In this document: in pieces, positions 42,837 through 50,964 of the stretch | How positions within the stretch are numbered: position 1 is the first letter of the stretch | Layout of the letters: each line of letters begins with the position of its first letter | Assembly (NCBI GenBank): GCA_036488085.1 | Contig: DASXHZ010000060.1 | Span: 3,350 to 67,349 of the forward strand | Length of the DNA: 64,000 bases | Origin: DASXHZ01 sp036488085 | Lineage (GTDB): Bacteria; Acidobacteriota; Thermoanaerobaculia; Gp7-AA8 | Direction: 5' to 3' | The notes under the pieces: model-generated | Database searches by the model: none | Seen by the model: the letters and a program-made list of their open reading frames with translations, nothing else | Told to the model about the DNA's origin: nothing | Translations under genes and position numbers: made by a program

Positions 42837-44015
42837 ATGGCGCGCTCACGACAAATCAAACGACCCGCCTTGCGGCTTGTCACCACCCCTGACGAGCGAC
42901 CGGTCCGGGTCGAGCGCGGTATCTGGAAGTATCCGGGATCCGGCCGGTACGGCGTCTTTATCTACCGTCTCGGAAAGCAGATCTTCCGCATGGCGGAATC
43001 GATTCAGGATGCACGCGAGATCCGCGCTGAACTGGAGCGATCGGCGAAGCGCGGAATCGTTCTCGTCGCCCGCGCGAATCAGAAGATCGAACTAGGTGCC
43101 TTTTTTCGCGATGTGTACGTTCCGCAAGTGATGCGCGGCAACGGCCTCAAAGAATCGACGATCCGCGCCGCCTGCTCGCGATTCAAGTGCCATATCGAGC
43201 CGCTCTTGGGCGAACTGCGCGTGGCAGAGATCACGTACCAAAGCTGTATGGCGCTCCGCGCAGAGCTCGTCGAGAACGACGCGATCTCGGGCCAGACGCG
43301 CAGGGAGTGCCTGATGCTTCTCCGGCAGATCATGGAGGAAGCGACCCTTCGCGGCCTTGCGGCGGCAAACCCGGCGGCGCTCGTCCGACTGCCGAAGAGA
43401 AACCGCTCGGCCGTCACGGTGCCGGAGCTCACCGACGCGAAAAAGATCATCGCCGAGCTGCGGCATCCGGTCGCGCGGATGCTCGCCGAATTCCTCCGGC
43501 AAACAGGCGCGCGTCTGAATGAAGCGCTCGCGCTGCAATGGCCGTGCGTGGACCTCGCGAAGCACAAAGTTCGCATCCAGCAGTCCATCGATCAGGTGAC
43601 CGGGCGGATCGTCACGACGAAGACTTCGGCTATTCGCGTCGTCGACCTGCCTTCGAATCTCGTCTCGCTCCTCACCGCGTATCGCGCAGCTCAGGAAGCG
43701 GCTAAGGTTCATCGCCACGATCCGTGGGTGTTCCCAGCCGAATCCGACGAACCCGGCGGGCGACCCATGAACGACCGCAACTTCCAGCAGCGGCATTGGG
43801 ACCCCGCAGTCGAACGTGCCGGCGTGCCGCACTGCACCCCCCATTCCTTCAGGCATTTATTCGCGTCGCACCTCCTCCAGCGGGGCCTCGAGATCACGTA
43901 CGTCTCGAAGCTGCTCGGACACGGCTCGGTCTACACGACGGCGAACTACTACTCGCACTTTCTGCCCGGATCGAGCACGGCAAGGCACCAGCTCGATGCC
44001 AGCTTCGATGAGTGA
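42837..44015 (+). CDS. Tyrosine-family integrase
   Basis: 392 residues with complete catalytic set: Arg226 in TGARLNEALAL, Lys262, His336-x-x-Arg339 in HSFRHLFAS, His362 in LGHGS, Tyr371 in ANYYSHF. A SAM-like core-binding domain precedes it (about 84-185) and a short arm-binding N-terminus with LRLVTTPDERP. It is the most likely integrase for the element inserted at the initiator tRNA. Element boundaries: no repeat of the tRNA 3' end was found downstream in this window. Confidence 0.93.
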   Translation: MARSRQIKRPALRLVTTPDERPVRVERGIWKYPGSGRYGVFIYRLGKQIFRMAESIQDAREIRAELERSAKRGIVLVARANQKIELGAFFRDVYVPQVMRGNGLKESTIRAACSRFKCHIEPLLGELRVAEITYQSCMALRAELVENDAISGQTRRECLMLLRQIMEEATLRGLAAANPAALVRLPKRNRSAVTVPELTDAKKIIAELRHPVARMLAEFLRQTGARLNEALALQWPCVDLAKHKVRIQQSIDQVTGRIVTTKTSAIRVVDLPSNLVSLLTAYRAAQEAAKVHRHDPWVFPAESDEPGGRPMNDRNFQQRHWDPAVERAGVPHCTPHSFRHLFASHLLQRGLEITYVSKLLGHGSVYTTANYYSHFLPGSSTARHQLDASFDE

Positions 44016-44019
44016 CGGG

Positions 44020-44211
44020 CTACTCGACCGCACCCGATTTGTCGTCCGATTTCCTCGGCTCCATCGAGCGCACTCGTTCGGATAGCGTCAGCGCGACCGC
44101 TTCCACTTTCCGCCGCGCGATCTCCTCGGTGAGCCCACGCACGTCCACATCGGGGTGTCCGTCGATCGTTCCATGCCAAATGCCGCCGATCCGCTGCACG
44201 CGAATTTTCAT
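44020..44211 (-). CDS. 63-residue HicB-like small protein
   Basis: Composition and opening (KIRVQRIGGIWHGTIDGHPDVDVRGLTEEIARRKVEAV) resemble the partial RNase-H-like fold of HicB antitoxins, which lack catalytic activity. No hicA is adjacent. It starts in a weak region with no clear ribosome site, so it is a tentative gene. Confidence 0.45.
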   Translation of the reverse strand: MKIRVQRIGGIWHGTIDGHPDVDVRGLTEEIARRKVEAVALTLSERVRSMEPRKSDDKSGAVE

Positions 44212-44362
44212 GAGCCGAGCCTACCTGCGAAGCAGCGCCGCTACGACGACGCCATGCGGAACCACAACGTCGTCGCGGTGCCGAGTACGTGCGTGAACAA
44301 CGATGTTCTACCGCCGGTAGCATGGGCACTCCCATTGCTGCGTTCGGTCGCGGAGGAACGCC

Positions 44363-44560
44363 ATGCCTGCGAAGAAACGCGAACTCATCGAGCCGCACCC
44401 CGGCGACAAGCGCTACATCCGACGCGATGACCAAGGCCGCATCAAAGAGTCCGACGACGTGCACCGCTCGCTGTCGCAGGACGACCGCAAGAAAGCAACG
44501 ACGAAGGCGAAGCCAGGCCAAGGTGACAAAGGCGACCGGACGCCGGCGAAGAAGAAGTGA
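44363..44560 (+). CDS. Small basic protein preceding the ligase
   Basis: 65 residues behind GGAGGAA. KKRELIEPHPGDKRYIRRD...RSLSQDDRKKATTKAKPGQGDKGDR is a lysine-rich, disordered-type sequence of a family I recognise as hypothetical proteins near LigD genes. It overlaps the ligase start by four bases. Confidence 0.65.
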   Translation: MPAKKRELIEPHPGDKRYIRRDDQGRIKESDDVHRSLSQDDRKKATTKAKPGQGDKGDRTPAKKK

Positions 44561-45162
44561 ATCGCCGGCGATGGGCGGGGACGCTCCCGACGATCGAGCC
44601 GTTGCATCCCTCGAAGCGTCGGGTCGTCCCCGTCGGTCGCGCATGGGTGTATGAACTGAAACTCGACGGTTTCCGCGGGGTGCTGTCGATTGAGGAGGGC
44701 CGCGGGCGCTTCACCTCCAAGACCGCAAAGGGGTTGCCGCGGTTTCAGGATCTCGCCGACCATCTCGCCGCCGGCCTCGACGTCCGCGACGCCATTCTCG
44801 ACGGCGAGATCATCGTGATGGGCAGCGGTGGACCCGACTTTTTCGCGCTCTTCTCCCGACGGGGCGAACCCGCGTACGCCGCCTTCGACCTCCTCTGGCT
44901 CAACGGCCGCGATCTCCGGGCGCAGCCGCTCTGGCGCCGCAAGCGCGCGCTGAAGAAGCTCGTGACCGCCACGGCGATCGGCTACGTCGAGCATGTCGAT
45001 ACGCCGGGGCTCTTCGATGCGGCGGTGGAACGCGACCTTGAAGGCATCGTCGCGAAGCGCCGGAGCGACCCGTATGCACCCGACACGGAATGGGTGAAGG
45101 TGAAGCACTCCGGGTACTCGCAGAACGAAGGGCGCTGGGAGCTCTTCGATCGCCGCCGGTGA
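44557..45162 (+). CDS. Minimal ATP-dependent DNA ligase (adenylation domain only)
   Basis: 201 residues from GTG 44,557. Nucleotidyltransferase motifs are all present: I KLDGFR with the adenylated Lys35, III YAAFDLLWLNG, IV EGIVAKRR, V WVKVKH. The OB-fold domain normally required is missing, as in the shortest LigD-like forms. Enzyme may join nicks weakly, act with a partner, or be a repair protein; the adjacent Lys-rich protein might help in DNA binding. Confidence 0.8.
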   Translation: MNRRRWAGTLPTIEPLHPSKRRVVPVGRAWVYELKLDGFRGVLSIEEGRGRFTSKTAKGLPRFQDLADHLAAGLDVRDAILDGEIIVMGSGGPDFFALFSRRGEPAYAAFDLLWLNGRDLRAQPLWRRKRALKKLVTATAIGYVEHVDTPGLFDAAVERDLEGIVAKRRSDPYAPDTEWVKVKHSGYSQNEGRWELFDRRR

Positions 45163-45220
45163 TCTTGCCGGGGCTGTCGCGTCCCGCTACCGTGACGCCA
45201 TCCCTTACCCCCTCTGTGTC

Positions 45221-45424
45221 ATGGCTGTCGGAAACATCCGCATCGCGTCGAAGCCCTGCGCGTCGTGCGGTCGCGTCCAGAAGTTCGAACGGAACGCGCT
45301 GGTGTGGGGCGGCGGCGATCTCGTGCTCGTCCTCCTCACATGGGGCGCGTGGGCGATCCTCAAGATCCTCATCAACGCCGGCACGAACCCGTGGCGTTGC
45401 TCCCGCTGCGGCGCGCGTGGCTAA
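45221..45424 (+). CDS. Zinc-ribbon single-TM small protein
   Basis: 67 residues with CASCGR and CSRCGA flanking a hydrophobic segment (GGGDLVLVLLTWGAWAILKIL). Two CxxC pairs across a membrane helix is unusual. No function assigned. It overlaps the 3' end of the convergent 153-residue gene. Confidence 0.6.
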   Translation: MAVGNIRIASKPCASCGRVQKFERNALVWGGGDLVLVLLTWGAWAILKILINAGTNPWRCSRCGARG

Positions 45425-45882
45425 CGGGCGAGCCACGCGCGGATCGCGTCGGCGCTCGCGGTTCCCGAGAACGGGTGCACCCAGTGCTTCTCGTAGCCTG
45501 CAACGCCGATCGTGTCCATGACGGTGTCGAACGCCGCGAGGACCGCCTGCGCAAGGACGGTGAGCGGCACGGTCGCGGTGAGCGACCACGCCTCGTCCTC
45601 CCAGGTGTCCGCCTCGGCGTCGATCATGTGGCTCACGCTACTCTCAATGGTGAGGTGCACCGCCTCGCCCTCCCGGCGCATCGTCCACAGGTGCTCGCCC
45701 GGCTCGGTCTCAAACTCCACGGTGATGAGCGGCATCCCATCGAGGAGTTGGGCCGTCCGCCAGACCAGATCGAGGATGTCCGGACCGATGTACGAGACCT
45801 CCATGCGCCGCGTCACGTCGTCGTGCGTGACGGTGAGGTACGCCCACCCCGTGCCGCGGAGTTCGTAGTCGATGCGAAACAC
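45421..45882 (-). CDS. 153-residue hypothetical protein
   Basis: No family recognised. Sequence pattern is FRIDYELRGTGWAYLTV...VRRMEVSYI...DILDLVWRTAQLLDG: a single beta-rich domain, no signal peptide, no catalytic motif. It ends four bases into the zinc-ribbon gene. Confidence 0.65.
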   Translation of the reverse strand: MFRIDYELRGTGWAYLTVTHDDVTRRMEVSYIGPDILDLVWRTAQLLDGMPLITVEFETEPGEHLWTMRREGEAVHLTIESSVSHMIDAEADTWEDEAWSLTATVPLTVLAQAVLAAFDTVMDTIGVAGYEKHWVHPFSGTASADAIRAWLAR

Positions 45883-45941
45883 GAGACGATGGTAGCGCTG
45901 CGGACAGCGCCTTTCGTTACACTCAGGAGAGGAGACTCACG

Positions 45942-46400
45942 ATGGCGACACGCTCCGCCGCAACCGCATCCCTCACAGGCGCACAGGCGCTCTACGTTCT
46001 CGACCAGGCGCTTCGTGATCGTAAGCTCACGCCGCAGGACCTCGACCGGTACCGGAAATCGATGGACGAAGAGATCCGCGACCTCGAGACGCGCCTCCAG
46101 CTCCTCCGGGACGCGTCAGGTGCGCATCTCCCGATCCGGCAGCCTGCTCCGCGCCGCGGCCGGCCTGTGGGCGCACAGAATGCCAGTACGCGAACCATCC
46201 CGCGCGCAGCCGCTCGTCCGCGGCCGGCGCGGCCCACACGCTCCGAGGCGGAGATTACGGCTTCGCAGAAGCTGCAGGGGCAGTACCTCGCCTGCATCTC
46301 GAAAATCGCGCTGAAGGACCGCCCAAAGTACCAGCGCATCGCGAAAAAGGAAGGCCGGGAGAAGGCGATCGAGGCGATGAAGAAGGCACTCGGGCGCTGA
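45942..46400 (+). CDS. 152-residue basic hypothetical protein
   Basis: Behind GGAGAGGAG. N-terminal helical part (QALYVLDQALRDRKLTPQDLDRY), a central Arg/Pro linker (PAPRRGRPVG...PRAAARPRPARP) and a C-terminal helix (RPKYQRIAKKEGREKAIEAM). The basic linker suggests DNA binding. Function unknown. Confidence 0.65.
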   Translation: MATRSAATASLTGAQALYVLDQALRDRKLTPQDLDRYRKSMDEEIRDLETRLQLLRDASGAHLPIRQPAPRRGRPVGAQNASTRTIPRAAARPRPARPTRSEAEITASQKLQGQYLACISKIALKDRPKYQRIAKKEGREKAIEAMKKALGR

Positions 46401-46483
46401 TCACGTCTCCCGGATCGTCTCTAACACGTCTGCGTACTCCTGTTCGAATCCACGCTGTTCACCCCCGCGGCTTCCGAGACGGC

Positions 46484-46624
46484 GGTTCTACGTCGGGAGA
46501 AACTTTGACGTAAGCCAGTGTCCATGCAATCGGCGCGTTCCGAAGCCAGTCCCGCACGTCGAGGACATAGCGCCGATGCCCCGCACTGCCGGGCGAACGC
46601 GAAATGCGATGCGATGTGCCGACC
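46484..46624 (-). pseudogene. Frameshifted remnant of a tyrosine integrase C-terminus
   Basis: Read on the minus strand, 46,625-46,590 gives RHIASHFAFARQ (box II) and 46,572-46,484, in another frame, gives RYVLDVRDWLRNAPIAWTL then AYVKVSP. The second is a close relative of VLDVQDWLGHASITSTQVY then VEISP in the integrase at 48,595. The His of LGH is now Arg and a one-base shift separates the two blocks, so it is a decayed copy. Rest of 46,401-46,637 holds nothing else. Confidence 0.7.
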
Positions 46625-46637
46625 TGGTCTATCGCAT

Positions 46638-47249
46638 CTACTCGCCAAGGATGAGCGGCACGTAGCTTCGGGCGTCTTGTAGCAATTGCTCGCGCGTCAC
46701 CCCCACCTTTGCACGAAGCTGCAGACCCTGCAGCAGGTCCACGAGCGCACGGCTTCGCACCTTCGCAGAAGGCTTGCGACTCAGGCGGCCCGCCTTCATC
46801 TCCTTTTCGAAACGCTTCGCGAAAATATCAGCGGATGCGGCGAGATTCTTCGCGAGCCAAGAACGGATCTCCGTTACTCGCTCCGACTGACCGACCGCAG
46901 CGGCGGCCATCATGCAGCCGCCGCGAGCGTCGCCAGTAGCGACATTGACGGTCGCCTCACAAAAGCCGATCACGGCTTTGTGAATGTCCGGCTCCGCTTC
47001 AAACGCTGCCATTTTGGGAGCTCCGTACGTTAGCGCATAGCGCTCGACGGCCTTGAGCAGCAGGGTCGACTTGTCCCCGAAGGCTCGGTACAACGCCGGC
47101 TTCGTGACGTTCACGGCGCGCGCGATCCGATCCACATCGACTCCTTCATACCCATGCTCCCAAAACATCTCGACGGCACGATCGAGTGCTTCGTCAGGGA
47201 TGAAGCCTTTGGGACGTCCTGGGGCGCGCTTCGAAGTATTAGTTACCAT
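46638..47249 (-). CDS. TetR-family repressor
   Basis: 203 residues from ATG 47,249, chosen because the upstream extension has no ribosome site and would run into the promoter. N-terminal helix-turn-helix (PDEALDRAVEMFWEHGYEGVDVDRIARAVNVTKPALYRAFGDK) and a C-terminal ligand domain (GGCMMAAAAV). It controls the divergent SDR gene via the palindromes between them. Confidence 0.9.
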   Translation of the reverse strand: MVTNTSKRAPGRPKGFIPDEALDRAVEMFWEHGYEGVDVDRIARAVNVTKPALYRAFGDKSTLLLKAVERYALTYGAPKMAAFEAEPDIHKAVIGFCEATVNVATGDARGGCMMAAAAVGQSERVTEIRSWLAKNLAASADIFAKRFEKEMKAGRLSRKPSAKVRSRALVDLLQGLQLRAKVGVTREQLLQDARSYVPLILGE

Positions 47250-47293
47250 AGCGTACGAAATTCCTTGTTTTGCTGTCGTGAGTATCGTACGCT
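47250..47293. promoter_or_regulatory. TetR operator pair
   Basis: AGCGTACGA (47,250-47,258) and TCGTACGCT (47,285-47,293) form a perfect nine-base inverted repeat with a 26-base gap; each has the self-palindromic core CGTACG. It directly adjoins the TetR start. Confidence 0.65.
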
Positions 47294-47392
47294 GGAGTTC
47301 GTAATCCAGCAAGACAGATGAATAGAGGGCACAACATGGATGAGTTCACCGGAAAAGCCGCACGACCTTCAGCCTTCAACACGGAGACGTCC

Positions 47393-48352
47393 ATGGCACA
47401 TTCGATCGCGCTCGTGACAGGCACCACGTCCGGCCTTGGCTATGCGGCAGCCCGCGCTCTCGCCGAAGAAGGCTGGCGCGAGATCATTGTCACCGGGCGC
47501 AGCTTGGCTCGGGTTCAGGAAACCGCCGCGCAGCTCGCGAGCGACACCAAGAGACCGGTTTTCACGCCGCTGGAGCTGGACCTGGACAAACCGTCCAGCG
47601 TGCAGTCCGCCGTTGCCGAACTCGTCAAGCGAGGGCAGCCGATCGATTTCCTGTTGCTCAACGCAGGCATGGTTCCGGGGAAGAAGCAGGTCGTCACTGC
47701 CGCGGGCGTCGAGGCGGCCGAAGCCCCGCTCATCGGCCATCACCAACTGACCGTCGGGTTGCTCCGCGCTCACCTTCTGAGCCCCAACGCGCGGATCATT
47801 ATTGCCGGCGCGGAACCCGCCCGAGGGGACGTCCCTATGTTCAGCTTCACCGACGTAGCGACCCTCGCAGCCAGGAATCACAATGGGAACCGCAGTGCCG
47901 CGGTCGAAGCCCTGTTGCGCGGTGGTCCGAACCTGAAATACAACGCCAACAGGGCATATGCCGACGCGAAGCTCATCATCGCCTGGTGGGCGGCGGCGCT
48001 GGCCCGCCGGCTGCCCTCCGGCATGGCCGTCTACGCCGTCGCTCCCGGCAGTGCGCCCGACACGAAGGCGTCTCGAAACGCTCCCGCGGTCTTGAAGTAT
48101 CTGTTCATCCCTCTTGTGAAGCTCATCCCCGGTATGACTCAGACGCCGGAGACCGCGGCTCGTCGGTACCTTCAGGCATCTAAATTCGGAACCGACGTCT
48201 CCGGGCAATTCTTCGCCTCGGCACCCACGAAGCTGACCGGCCCAATCGAGGCGATGCGTCACCCACACTTCCACGATCGGGCCAACCAAGAAGCGGCCTG
48301 GCAGGCCGTCGTCAGTGTCTCCGGCGCGGACGTGGTGGGCCCGCATCCCTGA
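47393..48352 (+). CDS. Classical SDR oxidoreductase
   Basis: 319 residues from ATG 47,393, chosen for GGAG six bases ahead; earlier ATG 47,318 lacks a site. Motifs: NADP-binding TGTTSGLG, NAG at LLNAGMVPG, and YADAK active site. In the Ser position of the catalytic triad the sequence reads IIIAGAEPARG, apparently Ala instead of Ser. Controlled by the divergent TetR; such pairs typically respond to electrophiles or alcohols. Confidence 0.85.
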   Translation: MAHSIALVTGTTSGLGYAAARALAEEGWREIIVTGRSLARVQETAAQLASDTKRPVFTPLELDLDKPSSVQSAVAELVKRGQPIDFLLLNAGMVPGKKQVVTAAGVEAAEAPLIGHHQLTVGLLRAHLLSPNARIIIAGAEPARGDVPMFSFTDVATLAARNHNGNRSAAVEALLRGGPNLKYNANRAYADAKLIIAWWAAALARRLPSGMAVYAVAPGSAPDTKASRNAPAVLKYLFIPLVKLIPGMTQTPETAARRYLQASKFGTDVSGQFFASAPTKLTGPIEAMRHPHFHDRANQEAAWQAVVSVSGADVVGPHP

Positions 48353-48360
48353 CTCTGTCA

Positions 48361-48395
48361 TCCTGACGGAGCGCCGCTCGAGTGCTCCGTCAGGA
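48361..48395 (+). terminator. Terminator hairpin of the SDR gene
   Basis: TCCTGACGGAGC (48,361-48,372) pairs perfectly with GCTCCGTCAGGA (48,384-48,395). The prefix TGTCATCCTGA is shared with the dispersed element at 16,461. The rest of 48,353-48,594 shows no gene. Confidence 0.7.
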
Positions 48396-48594
48396 CTGCA
48401 CGCACACTGCCCCCCTACCGATAGGGCGTTGTCGACGTATCACTCCACCGCTGCCCGAGGGGATCTCTTCGGTCGCGCGGGCAGCTCTTCGTGTCGTTCG
48501 ACGGTAGATCAAGGCTGCGCGTGGATGCACGGATCTCTCGCTACGGAGAGCAGGCAGTCGACTTGACGCTTATGTGGAAAAGCGTGAGGTCTGT

Positions 48595-49245
48595 TCATGC
48601 GATCTCCTTCGACGTAATCATGCGCTTCAGGTTCGACGTTCTACGGCGGGGAGAAATCTCGACGTAGACCTGCGTCGATGTGATCGATGCGTGGCCGAGC
48701 CAGTCCTGCACGTCGAGGACCCCGATACCACTTTCGATCATGTGCATAGCGATCGAGTGCCGGAGCACATGCACATGCGCCCGATCCTTCGGAATCTTTG
48801 CGATTTCGGCGTAGCGGTGGAACAGCATCGCGACGAGCGAAGCGGAGATCGGCTGATCCAGCTTTTGCCGACTCTGGAAGAGGTAGCGCGTCCATGCCGC
48901 ACGCGGCATGTCGAGATATTGCCGGAGAAGGCGCTTCGTCGTCGGGAACAGCGGATACGGCTTCGAGTCGCCCCCTTTGAGGCGCCGCACCTCGAACGTG
49001 TCGTTCGTGAAGTCGAAGTCGGCAAGCTCGATGTGCACCGCCTCTCCTCGTCGGAGTCCGTAGTGGTAGATGAGATCGAAGAGCAGGCGGTCGCGAATGT
49101 TCGCCCGCGGAATCGCTCGAAGAAAGCCTCGGACAGACGCAACGGAAAGGTACTTAACCGTCCGCGCGGTGCCGTCGCTCCGGAGGAGCTGACGCGCTTC
49201 GTCTCGTGATGTCGGCAAGCGCGTGATGTTGGCGCTTTTCCACAT
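48595..49245 (-). CDS. Catalytic-domain-only tyrosine recombinase
   Basis: 216 residues from ATG 49,245; no strong ribosome site. All catalytic residues are visible: Arg65 in GLRRGE, Lys90, His159-V-L-Arg162, His185 in LGHAS, Tyr194 in QVYVEIS. The usual N-terminal core-binding domain is absent. A longer ORF would overlap the divergent TPR gene. May act as a small recombinase or be 5' truncated. Related to the remnant at 46,484. Confidence 0.75.
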   Translation of the reverse strand: MWKSANITRLPTSRDEARQLLRSDGTARTVKYLSVASVRGFLRAIPRANIRDRLLFDLIYHYGLRRGEAVHIELADFDFTNDTFEVRRLKGGDSKPYPLFPTTKRLLRQYLDMPRAAWTRYLFQSRQKLDQPISASLVAMLFHRYAEIAKIPKDRAHVHVLRHSIAMHMIESGIGVLDVQDWLGHASITSTQVYVEISPRRRTSNLKRMITSKEIA

Positions 49246-49322
49246 TTTCGTCAGGAAGAGGATTTCTCCCACTCTGCTCCGCGCATGGATGCACGTAAAG
49301 CCCTGACGTCCGAGGTGCTCGC

Positions 49323-50957
49323 ATGAGCCATCAACCGACAGGGACGGAAGCCGTCGTCGCAGCCTTCTCCCTGAACCGTAACTTACAGCACGCAAAGCTC
49401 GAGTGGAGGTTCAACGAAAAGTTCACCGATCCACGGTGGGCGACCGCGTACGTCGGCGCCGAACTCCTCGCGCAGCAGGAGCGTGCCGCGAAGCGGTACG
49501 AGCAACAGTCGACCGCGACGCGTGCATCCATCGACGAGCAGACGCGCCAGAACGCGGAGCATGCGCGCGTGCTGCAGACGACGATCCAGGAGTCCTCGGA
49601 GGCCGTCCGCCGCGAAATGTCGAATGTCGCCGGCGCGGTCCAGAAGACCACCGATGCGGTGAATGGCCTCGCATCGCAGGTCGCGCACCTCGCGTGGTTA
49701 CAGGCCGAGCAGAACACGACGCTCTCCCACATCCTCGAGACCATTCGCGAGGGCCGCGCGAACGAATGCCGCCAGCTTGTCGAACAAGGGGAACGAAACT
49801 TCCACGCCGGCTTCCTCACCGATGCGGAGGAGCGGTTCCGTCTCGCCCTCGGCTTCGACAACACGGATTACGTGACGCACCAAAATCTCGGGCTCACGCT
49901 CGTGGGACTCGGCCGGCTCGACGAAGCGCTGGAGCACTTCCGGAAGGCGCTCGCGTTCCCGCCGAAGAACGACCGCGCCGCAAAAGGCTTCTTCGTCTCC
50001 CGCGCCGCGACGCATGCCGCGCGCGTGCTCTACGCGAAAGAGGACTACGCCGGCGCGGAACTGTACTTCCAGAAAGCGCTGGAGGCCGACGGCCGGACGG
50101 CAAAAAACTGGTACGACCTCGCGGTCACGCGCGCCTATCAGGCGAACGAGACCGGTGCGATTGACGCGCTGGCGCACGCATTCAGCGGCGACGTGATGCT
50201 TGCCGGCGCCGCTCTTGCCGACGAGGAACTCGCACCCATCCGGCCAGCCGTCGAGGATCTCGTCATCCGCCACACCGCGCGCGCGATGGCGCAGACCGTG
50301 GAGAAGCCTGCGGCGGCGCTCCGCGAGGCGCAGCAACAGGTCGCGGCAATTACCAAGAGGATCGGCGTCGAGCTTTCGCTCGGCGTCGATGCGGATCAGG
50401 TCGTCCGCGACGCGAAGGCGAAGGGGACCCTCCCCGCGACGCACGAGGCGTTCGCGACGCTGCGCCGCGCGAGACAGGATCTCTTCGTTCGCGCGACTGA
50501 CGCGGTGCGGAAGAAGCGCGCCGAGGTGGATCGAGAGCGCGCGGAGGCGGTCCGCGAGGTCCAGGACGAGCAAGAGGAGGATCGCGGCGAGTATCAGCGT
50601 GAACGAGAGCGCCTCGAGAAAGCGCAGTCGAAGGCGGCGAACGTCGGATGCGTCGAGAACGCGCTCGTCGGCATCGGCACCGCGATCGTGGGCGCACTCC
50701 TCGGCGCCGTCACGGTGGGCGTTGGCGGCTTCTTCGCGGGTGCGCTCATCGGATTCGTGCTCGGCTTCGTTGTGTACGCGATCCGCGCCTGGTCCGCGAA
50801 ATGGACGGCCGCAGCCGATCTGGAGCGCCTCATCAAGGAGCGGAACGGCGTCTATGAGGAGAGCAATGAACGGACGGAGGAGATCAACGGCGACGCGGCG
50901 GAGTACCTGAAGGAGATCGACGCGTGTCTCGCCGAACTACAGAAGATCAGCGGGTGA
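49323..50957 (+). CDS. TPR / coiled-coil protein with glycine-zipper membrane segment
   Basis: 544 residues. Residues 45-125 and 385-440 are coiled coil rich in Ala, Glu and Arg; TPR motifs lie at about 155-275 (NFHAGFLTDAEERFRLAL, LGRLDEALEHFRKAL, DYAGAELYFQKALE); and a Gly-rich hydrophobic segment about 445-485 (GIGTAIVGALLGAVTVGVGGFFAGALIGFVLGFVV) resembles glycine-zipper pore formers. It ends with Ser-Gly. Possibly a defence effector, on position and form only. Confidence 0.75.
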   Translation: MSHQPTGTEAVVAAFSLNRNLQHAKLEWRFNEKFTDPRWATAYVGAELLAQQERAAKRYEQQSTATRASIDEQTRQNAEHARVLQTTIQESSEAVRREMSNVAGAVQKTTDAVNGLASQVAHLAWLQAEQNTTLSHILETIREGRANECRQLVEQGERNFHAGFLTDAEERFRLALGFDNTDYVTHQNLGLTLVGLGRLDEALEHFRKALAFPPKNDRAAKGFFVSRAATHAARVLYAKEDYAGAELYFQKALEADGRTAKNWYDLAVTRAYQANETGAIDALAHAFSGDVMLAGAALADEELAPIRPAVEDLVIRHTARAMAQTVEKPAAALREAQQQVAAITKRIGVELSLGVDADQVVRDAKAKGTLPATHEAFATLRRARQDLFVRATDAVRKKRAEVDRERAEAVREVQDEQEEDRGEYQRERERLEKAQSKAANVGCVENALVGIGTAIVGALLGAVTVGVGGFFAGALIGFVLGFVVYAIRAWSAKWTAAADLERLIKERNGVYEESNERTEEINGDAAEYLKEIDACLAELQKISG

Positions 50958-50964
50958 ACGCGAT

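Noticed and set aside
44016..46640. Right attachment site duplicating the tRNA 3' end
   Set aside because: I looked for the T-loop and acceptor sequence downstream, up to the second integrase, and saw no match; GTTCGAATCC at about 46,442 is too short and lacks the acceptor.
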